Origin: JADLHS01 sp044225555
Lineage (GTDB): Bacteria > Verrucomicrobiota > Verrucomicrobiia > Limisphaerales > JADLHS01
Direction of reading: 5' to 3'
DNA: 64,000 nucleotides
Assembly: GCA_044225555.1 (NCBI GenBank)
Contig: JBGAIM010000003.1
Coordinates: 1 to 64,000 of the forward strand
Below the pieces are notes generated by a model. It saw only the letters and a list, made by a program, of their open reading frames with translations, had not been told where the DNA came from and made no database searches. Below, piece by piece: positions 58,706 to 64,000 of this stretch. The position numbers were made by a program, and so were the translations under genes. Within the stretch, counting starts at the first letter, position 1. Every line of letters begins with the position of its first letter.

Positions 58706-60739
58706 TCACCAATCCTTGAGCGGTTGATTGTCGTTGTTCGGATTCGAGTCGCGGGACAACGGCGCAGGAGCGACGCGGCGTTCCTCGCCCTTGAGCGAGT
58801 CGAGCAAGCTCTTCGCTTCCGCCTTCGTCATCTGGCCGGGTTCGCGTCGCGCCTCGGCCTGGCTCTGGTCTTCACCCGCCTGCGGGTTGGGCTGGGCGTT
58901 GGCTTCGGGCGTGCCCTTGGACGGCTGCTTCGGTTCGGTTTGCGCGCCGGCGTTGGCCTGCTGCTGCGGCTGGTCTTTGGGCTTCTCGTTGCCACCGCCG
59001 GAGGCGTTCTGCTGATCCGGTTTCTGGGCCTCAGGCTGCTTGGGCTGGCCCTGGCCGGAGGCATTCTGGTCCGGCTGATTCTTCTGTGAATCCTTCGACT
59101 GATTCTGGTCGGACTTGCTCCGGGCCGATTTGCTTTGCTGGTTTTGTCGTTGGTCGTTCTTCTGGTCCTGCTGGTCCTTTTGCTGTTGTTGCTTTTGCTG
59201 CTCCTGCTGTTGTTGTTTCTGCAACTGCTCCAGTTTGCGCTTCACGAGGTCGCGGTTGTATTTCGCGTCGGCGTCGTCCGGCTTGATTTGCAGCGCGGCT
59301 TCATAGGACTGCACGGCGGACTGCCAGGTCGTGATGGTTTCCTGCGGATTGGCCTGCTCGGTTTTCTGGCCGATGCGATACTGCGCGTTGCCGAGGTTGT
59401 AATAGGCGCTCTGCTGCACCGGAAGCTGATCGGTCTTGAGCGCGCCCTGAAAGGCCGATGCGGCGGGAGCGAACTCACCCGCTTTGTAGGCTGCCGCCCC
59501 CAGGTTGAATTTCAACTCCGCCTTCGCGGGCTGTTTCTGCGCGCTGGCCGCATAGTCTTTCGCCGCCTGAGGGTAGTTCCCCTGCTGATACGCCTTCTCG
59601 GCGCTGCCGGTTGACGCATGACTGTTTCCTGGGAACGCCGCGAAAGCCAGCGCGAGTCCGATGGCGCTGAGGGCCGGTCGCTCGGGACGCAGCGCGCTCA
59701 TGCGGGGCGCAGGCGCGCATTCGGGTTCAACACGCGGCGTCCGCCGCCGTGTGCCGACGAGCGCTTCGAGAACGAACAAGGCAAGGGCCGCGAGCAACGG
59801 CCAGTGGAACTGTTCGAGATAAACCTTGTGCTGGCGCGAGGCGAGGTCGTGCCGGGTGAACGGCTTCAAACCTTGCTCGTAAACCGCCGTCAAGCCCTGG
59901 CCCTGCTGGCCGAGCGGTTGATACATCCCGCCGGTCGCGGTGGCAATTTGCTGGAGAGTCGTTTCGTCGAGCCGCGACTTAACGAACTGGCCGGACGCAT
60001 CCTTCGTGAATTCCGTCCCGCCGGCTTCCGCGGGCACGGGCACGAGTTCGCCCGTCGTGCTCCCGACGCCGACGGTGAAAATTTTCACGCCCGCTTTCGC
60101 CGCCGCCTTGGCCGCGGCGATGCCTTCGCCACCGAGGTCCTCGCCGTCCGTGATAAGCACAAGAATCTTTTCGCTGGCGGTGCGGGTCTTGAACGTCGCC
60201 TGCGCCTCGTGAATGGCGGCGGCGATGTCCGTGCCGCCGCGCGGAATGGTGCTGGTGTCGAGCGCATCGAGCGATTCGCGGAACGCGTCGTAGTCCAGGG
60301 TGATGGGGCATTGCAGAAACGCGTTGCCGGCGAAGGCCACAAGACCCACGCCGTCGCCATCGAGTTTGCCGAGGAAATCCTCGACCGCGAGTTTGGCGCG
60401 GGCGAGGCGATTGGGTTTCACGTCCTGGGCCAGCATGCTTTTGGAGGTGTCCACCGCGAACAGGATTTCCAATCCCTTGCGGTGCGTTTCCTCCCAGCGG
60501 AAGCCCGCTTGCGGCCGGGCGAGCGCCACGAACAGGCAGGCCGTGGCCGCGACGAACAACGCGCGTTTGAGCCGGCGGCGTTGCGGCGAGAACGAGCGCG
60601 TGAGGTTTTCCATCAGGCGCGGTGAGACGAATGCGGCGAGCAGCGCGGCCTGCCGCCGGTCGAACCGGCGGTAGCGCCAGACCAACGCGGCACAGGCTAG
60701 GACACCGACGATGAGCCAGAGAGGTTGGGCGAATTTCAT
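58706..60739 (-). CDS. batB: BatB-BatC fusion: VWA domain plus TPR and Gln-rich tail
   Basis: A 677-residue protein that combines two usual Bat proteins. Residues 1-330 are BatB: two membrane segments, a VWA domain with the MIDAS motif FAVDTSKSM, and a third segment. From about 380 a BatC-like TPR part follows (AYQQGNYPQAAKDYAASAQKQP, YYNLGNAQYRIGQ, QSYEAALQIKPDDADAKYN). The last 180 residues are extremely Gln/Lys/Asn/Asp-rich, probably disordered. The ATG at 60739 (MKFAQPLWL) is used rather than an upstream TTG. The Gln-rich tail is longer than in typical BatC. Confidence 0.9.
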   Translation of the reverse strand: MKFAQPLWLIVGVLACAALVWRYRRFDRRQAALLAAFVSPRLMENLTRSFSPQRRRLKRALFVAATACLFVALARPQAGFRWEETHRKGLEILFAVDTSKSMLAQDVKPNRLARAKLAVEDFLGKLDGDGVGLVAFAGNAFLQCPITLDYDAFRESLDALDTSTIPRGGTDIAAAIHEAQATFKTRTASEKILVLITDGEDLGGEGIAAAKAAAKAGVKIFTVGVGSTTGELVPVPAEAGGTEFTKDASGQFVKSRLDETTLQQIATATGGMYQPLGQQGQGLTAVYEQGLKPFTRHDLASRQHKVYLEQFHWPLLAALALFVLEALVGTRRRTPRVEPECAPAPRMSALRPERPALSAIGLALAFAAFPGNSHASTGSAEKAYQQGNYPQAAKDYAASAQKQPAKAELKFNLGAAAYKAGEFAPAASAFQGALKTDQLPVQQSAYYNLGNAQYRIGQKTEQANPQETITTWQSAVQSYEAALQIKPDDADAKYNRDLVKRKLEQLQKQQQQEQQKQQQQKDQQDQKNDQRQNQQSKSARSKSDQNQSKDSQKNQPDQNASGQGQPKQPEAQKPDQQNASGGGNEKPKDQPQQQANAGAQTEPKQPSKGTPEANAQPNPQAGEDQSQAEARREPGQMTKAEAKSLLDSLKGEERRVAPAPLSRDSNPNNDNQPLKDW

Positions 60740-60771
60740 AAGTCGCAAATGAGTTGAAGGTTCATGACGGT

Positions 60772-61773
60772 TCAGGCCGGCAGGCGGCGGAAGTGGGTTT
60801 GTTCGAGGCCGAGGCCCGTGCCGAGCAGGGCGAGCGCGGGCAGGATGGCCCAGCCGAAGAGTTCATGCTGTTGCTCGAACTTCTTCATCGTGTGCGTGGT
60901 TTTCTCCAGCCGGTCAATGTCGGCGTAAATGCGCTTGAGGGAATCGGTGTCGGTTGCGCGATAAAACTTCGCGCCGGTTTCATCCGCGATTTTCTGAAGC
61001 GTGGTTTCGTCCACATCCACCTTGGCCATGACGAGCCGTTTGTTGCCGAAGGCGTCGGTGACCGGGACGGGCGCTTCGCCGCGCACGCCCGCGCCGATGG
61101 TATAGACTTTCACACCGAGCGCCTTGGCGGCCTGCGCGGCAGTGTCGGGCAGGACCTTGCCGGCGTTGTTCTGGCCGTCGGTGAGGAGGACGACTAGTTT
61201 GGATTTGCCCGGCTGGTCGCGGAGGCGGTTGACACTCGTGGCGATGGCCGAGCCGATGGCCGTGCCGTCCTCGACGCTGCCGATTTGCACGCGGTCGAGG
61301 TTTTGCAGCAACCAGTCGTGGTCGAGCGTCAGCGGGCTGACGAGATACGGCGCGCCCGCGAAGGCCGCGAGGCCGATGCGGTCATTGGGCCGGGCCTCGA
61401 TGAATTTCGCGACGACGGATTTCACCACGTCAACGCGATTGGCGGGCTGGCCGTCCAGCTTGAAGTCCAGCGCCTCCATCGAGCCGGACACGTCGAGGGC
61501 GAGCATGATGTCCACGCCGCTGGCCTGGACCTGCGAGGTGCTGCGGCCAAATTGCGGCCGGGCCAGGCCGACGATGAGCAGGCCGAGCGCGAGCAGCTTG
61601 AGGGTGGTGAGCCACGCGCCCGCGCGGCTGCGGGTTTCGCGCGCGACGGCGCGGACGAGCTGCGCGTTGGAATATTCGACCGCGGCGACCGCCCCGCGGC
61701 GACCGCGCAGGAGCGCGAGGAGCGGCAGGAGCGCGAGCAACCAGAGCCAGTGCGGATAAAGGAAGCGAATCAT
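60772..61773 (-). CDS. batA: BatA-like VWA membrane protein
   Basis: A 333-residue VWA protein. An N-terminal membrane segment (WLWLLALLPLLALL) and a second (TLKLLALGLLIVGLA) precede the VWA domain with MIDAS LALDVSGSM and later DGTAIGSAIATSVNRL, and a C-terminal membrane segment follows (LFGWAILPALALLGTGLGL). It is typical of BatA. The ATG at 61773 is preferred to a TTG two codons upstream. Confidence 0.92.
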   Translation of the reverse strand: MIRFLYPHWLWLLALLPLLALLRGRRGAVAAVEYSNAQLVRAVARETRSRAGAWLTTLKLLALGLLIVGLARPQFGRSTSQVQASGVDIMLALDVSGSMEALDFKLDGQPANRVDVVKSVVAKFIEARPNDRIGLAAFAGAPYLVSPLTLDHDWLLQNLDRVQIGSVEDGTAIGSAIATSVNRLRDQPGKSKLVVLLTDGQNNAGKVLPDTAAQAAKALGVKVYTIGAGVRGEAPVPVTDAFGNKRLVMAKVDVDETTLQKIADETGAKFYRATDTDSLKRIYADIDRLEKTTHTMKKFEQQHELFGWAILPALALLGTGLGLEQTHFRRLPA

Positions 61774-61793
61774 AATCAAAGGTCGTTAAGGGT

Positions 61794-62597
61794 TCATGGT
61801 GTCGAGGCCGCCGGCTGCGGCGCGGCGGCGGGCTCAACGGAGGCCGAGTCCGGCGCACCCGGTCGTGCCGAGCCGGGGAGGCGTGTTGGAGTAACGGCAC
61901 GATCTGAATGCGCCGGAGATTCATGGGCGGCGGCCTGGCCCGTCTCGCGAACGAACGCGCTCGCGCTGGTGAGCATCGCCTCCATTTCAGGAACGGAGAG
62001 CACCCAACGCGCGAACTTGGCAAGGTCGCAGTGATGCAGGAATTCGCCGAGCAACGAACGATGCCCGGCGAGCGGCGAATCCGCCTGCGCGACGCAGTCA
62101 TGGAGGAATTCCTCCGTGGTGCGATGCGCGGCGCGCGTGGCGAATCGTTCTTCGATGTAGTTCCGCACAACCTCGGAAACGGCGATGGAAAATTCCCGCG
62201 CGTGCTCCGGCTGCATCAGGCGGCGCGCGTCTTCGAGTCGTTCGAGCGCGAGTTCATACGCCAGCTTGGGCCGCAGTCCCGGCAGGCGATGCCGCCAGTG
62301 CCACAGGCCGTAGCCGAGTGCGGCCAGTGCGCAGCCGCCCGCGGTCCACGCGAGCCACAACCAACCGGGCGGGATGTGAAAGGGCGGACGAATGTCGCGA
62401 ATGTCTTCCGTCACCGGAGGCGCGGTCGGGGCAGTGACGGAAGTTGAGGACGACGACGAAGCGGCAGCCGCCGGTTTGGCGGCGGGTGCGACGGTGATTG
62501 CCTGGACCGGCGCACTGCCGAACACGCCCAGCGCCACCAGCGCCGAGGCAGCGGCGGATTGGTAGAACGAAGGAAAAGTGAAGCGGGTCATTTTCAT
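61794..62597 (-). CDS. DUF4381 domain protein
   Basis: A 267-residue membrane protein of the DUF4381 family found in MoxR-DUF58-Bat operons. A signal-like start and an Ala/Ser-rich linker precede IRDIRPPFHIPPGWLWLAW, a membrane segment at about 78-100 and a cytoplasmic helical domain (EFSIAVSEVVRNYIEERFATRAAHRTTEEFL). The C-terminal 40 residues are Ala/Pro-rich. It overlaps the DUF58 stop by four bases. Confidence 0.85.
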   Translation of the reverse strand: MKMTRFTFPSFYQSAAASALVALGVFGSAPVQAITVAPAAKPAAAASSSSSTSVTAPTAPPVTEDIRDIRPPFHIPPGWLWLAWTAGGCALAALGYGLWHWRHRLPGLRPKLAYELALERLEDARRLMQPEHAREFSIAVSEVVRNYIEERFATRAAHRTTEEFLHDCVAQADSPLAGHRSLLGEFLHHCDLAKFARWVLSVPEMEAMLTSASAFVRETGQAAAHESPAHSDRAVTPTRLPGSARPGAPDSASVEPAAAPQPAASTP

Positions 62598-63505
62598 GCG
62601 TGCCTCCGTTCGCGGTTTTTGAAAAAGCCCATGAGCGCCGGGAGATAAGGTTCGCCGGTGGAGAGGCTCAGACTGTCCACGGCTTCACTGTTGAACGCCC
62701 GGCGCAACAGGTCGCTTTCATTGTGCGCGAGTTCGCAAAAGCGCTCGCGGGCGGATTCGCTGCCGGTATCGAGTTCCAGCAGTTCGCCCGTCTCGGCGTC
62801 CTCGACCGCGAGCAAGCCGACGTTCGGCAGCTTCTCCTCGTGCGGGTCGTGGATGCGCAGCGCCACCAGGTCATGATGGCGGTTGGTCTGGCGCAACGCG
62901 CGGCGCAGGGTGACGAGCGCGTTTGCGGGATCGCCGCCCGATTGGAAATCGGAGACGAGGAACACGACCGCGCGGCGCTTGGCGACTTCATTGGCGAAGT
63001 TCAGCGCGTTGCCGAGGTCCGTGCCGCGATGCCGGGGCTGGAAATAGAGGATCTCGCGCACCACGCGCAGCACGTGGCGGCGGCCCTTCTTCGGCGGAAT
63101 GTATTCCTCGATGCGGTCAGTGAAGAGGACGAGACCGACCTTGTCGCTGTTGCGGTTGGCGGAGAAGGCCAGGACACTCGCCAGCTCGGCGGCCAGTTCA
63201 CGTTTGCTTTGCGCGCCCGAGCCGAAGTTGCCGGACGCGCTCACGTCCACGAGCAGCAGCAAGGTCAACTCGCGTTCCTCGGTGAACTTCTTGATGAACG
63301 GGTGTCCGGCGCGGGCGGTGACGTTCCAGTCAATCGCGCGCACTTCGTCGCCGGGCACATATTCCCGCACCTCGTCGAAGTTCATGCCGCGCCCTTTGAA
63401 GACGCTGTGGTAATGACCGGCCAGCGAATCGGTCACGAGCCGGTTGGTGCGGATTTCAATCTGGCGCACCTTGCGGAGTATTTCGCGGGTGAGTTCGGAG
63501 TTCAT
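62594..63505 (-). CDS. DUF58 domain protein
   Basis: A 303-residue cytoplasmic protein of the DUF58 family with a degenerate VWA fold: GRGMNFDEVREYVPGDEVRAIDWNVTARAG (the family hallmark), LLLVDVSASGNFGSG and VVFLVSDFQSGG. It is always next to MoxR ATPases. It starts 41 bases after the MoxR stop. The DUF58-MoxR pair probably acts in chaperone-like assembly of the Bat complex. Confidence 0.93.
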   Translation of the reverse strand: MNSELTREILRKVRQIEIRTNRLVTDSLAGHYHSVFKGRGMNFDEVREYVPGDEVRAIDWNVTARAGHPFIKKFTEERELTLLLLVDVSASGNFGSGAQSKRELAAELASVLAFSANRNSDKVGLVLFTDRIEEYIPPKKGRRHVLRVVREILYFQPRHRGTDLGNALNFANEVAKRRAVVFLVSDFQSGGDPANALVTLRRALRQTNRHHDLVALRIHDPHEEKLPNVGLLAVEDAETGELLELDTGSESARERFCELAHNESDLLRRAFNSEAVDSLSLSTGEPYLPALMGFFKNRERRHA

Positions 63506-63546
63506 GGGAGTGCTTTCCTTTCATCGGGTGGCGGGCGTCTGCGCGT

Positions 63547-64000
63547 TCACGGCACGGGCAGACCTTCGAGGATTTTCTGGACGATGTGTTCCGGGGTGAT
63601 GTTCTCCGCCTCGGCTTCGTAGCTCACGGTCACGCGATGGCGTAATACGTCGAGCGAAATGTCCTTCACGTCCTGCGGCGTGACGTAGCCGCGACCTTGC
63701 AGAAACGCCCACGCCCGCGCGGCCAGCGTGAGATAGATCGTCGCGCGCGGTGACGCGCCGCATTGCACGTAGCCGTTCAGATCAATGCCGTAGGGACGCG
63801 GGTCGCGCGTGGTGAGCACGATGTCCACGATGTAATCCCGCACCTTGTCATCAATGTAGATGCCGTTCACCACATGACGCGCCTGGGCGATGTCGGCAGT
63901 GGAGACCACCGGCTCGACGGCGAGGTTCGGTTCGCTGGTGGCCATCGCGTCGAGAATCGCGCGCTCCTCCAGGCGGTTCGGGTAGTTGACGACGACCTTG
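63547..64000 (-). CDS. MoxR-family AAA ATPase, 5' end outside window
   Basis: C-terminal 150 residues of a MoxR ATPase; the frame is open through base 64000, so Walker A and B lie outside. Visible are PNRLEERAILDAM, DIVLTTRDPRPYG, LNGYVQCGASPRATIYLTLAARAWAFLQGRGYVTPQDVKDI (sensor 2 and lid) and VLRHRVTVSYEAEAENITPE. It is the first seen gene of the MoxR-DUF58-Bat operon on the minus strand. Confidence 0.93.
   Translation of the reverse strand, partial: KVVVNYPNRLEERAILDAMATSEPNLAVEPVVSTADIAQARHVVNGIYIDDKVRDYIVDIVLTTRDPRPYGIDLNGYVQCGASPRATIYLTLAARAWAFLQGRGYVTPQDVKDISLDVLRHRVTVSYEAEAENITPEHIVQKILEGLPVP

Noticed and set aside
1..64000. CRISPR array, tRNA, rRNA, integrase or transposase
   Set aside because: No regularly spaced repeats, RNA gene folds or mobility proteins were found on reading the window.

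Overview
The window looks like a chromosomal segment of a Verrucomicrobiota bacterium, most likely Pedosphaera/Limisphaerales-like. The main reasons are the C-terminal signature of secreted proteins (an 'F-Q-S-S-T-N-L' type domain ending in 'FFRV' or 'EFYRTR') in the beta-propeller protein at 11520 and the cytochrome at 22983, the intergenic palindromic repeats, the moderately high GC content and the DUF6132, DUF4381 and Bat gene types. This placement is inferred from sequence features only. No rRNA, tRNA, CRISPR array, transposase or phage gene was seen.

Layout. 1-4235: a truncated sensor kinase followed by a DevBCA-type export system (HlyD adaptor, permease, ATPase). 4306-5486: two YeeE/YedE half-transporters. 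5631-11177: a response regulator (NtrC type), beta-barrel and histidine kinase operon, flanked by two small secreted low-complexity proteins. 11520-13652: a secreted beta-propeller. 13853-18072: a thiol/sulfur redox block (thioredoxin, membrane-anchored thioredoxin, di-haem peroxidase, CoA-disulfide reductase-rhodanese fusion, rhodanese). 18182-26801: a cluster around a PAS-sigma54 activator, with thioesterase and metallo-hydrolase, ferritin-like protein, odd thioredoxin, DUF302 protein, a 16-haem cytochrome and a small Cys protein. 26980-37132: a tightly overlapping operon of three NifX-like proteins, methyltransferase, ferritin-like protein, radical SAM, DUF89, deformylase, racemase, TrmO, a Cys-rich small protein, phosphatidylserine decarboxylase, a metal P-type ATPase and a ZIP carrier. 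37120-39769: cytochrome bd oxidase. 39816-43181: methyltransferase-like membrane protein, zf-HC2 protein, universal stress protein, TauE/SafE, thioredoxin, DUF6132 and DUF2892. 43178-48841: a TolC-MFP-RND tripartite pump. 48842-50287: RadC and a gene-poor structured stretch. 50288-52358: a two-component system. 52557-53036: DUF2062. 53105-64000: an M16 peptidase and a MoxR-Bat aerotolerance-type operon on the minus strand.

Regulation is unusually legible. Seven sites fit the sigma54 -24/-12 rule (GG-N10-GC, six with TGGCAC and one with TGGGAC). Six of them lie close to the PAS-type activator at 19679 and one lies downstream of the NtrC-type operon. A perfect 32-bp palindrome with core GTTGCATATGCAAC sits just upstream of the activator, and a related GTTGCA-TTT-TGCAAC site lies before the NifX-like operon. 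A second, independent 28-bp motif (TGTAAC-like start, CGyGGCTC-like end) occurs in front of five redox or stress transcription units and looks like an extracytoplasmic-function sigma promoter.

The most interesting system is the sigma54-controlled island (about 18.1-37.1 kb). It combines a probable redox-sensing activator, a duplicated octahaem (16-haem) cytochrome of the tetrathionate-reductase family, small Cys/His-rich proteins, NifX-like metal-cluster binding proteins without nitrogenase genes, radical SAM and ferritin-like proteins, and metal transporters. I infer a redox or metal homeostasis module with respiratory output; its function is not established.
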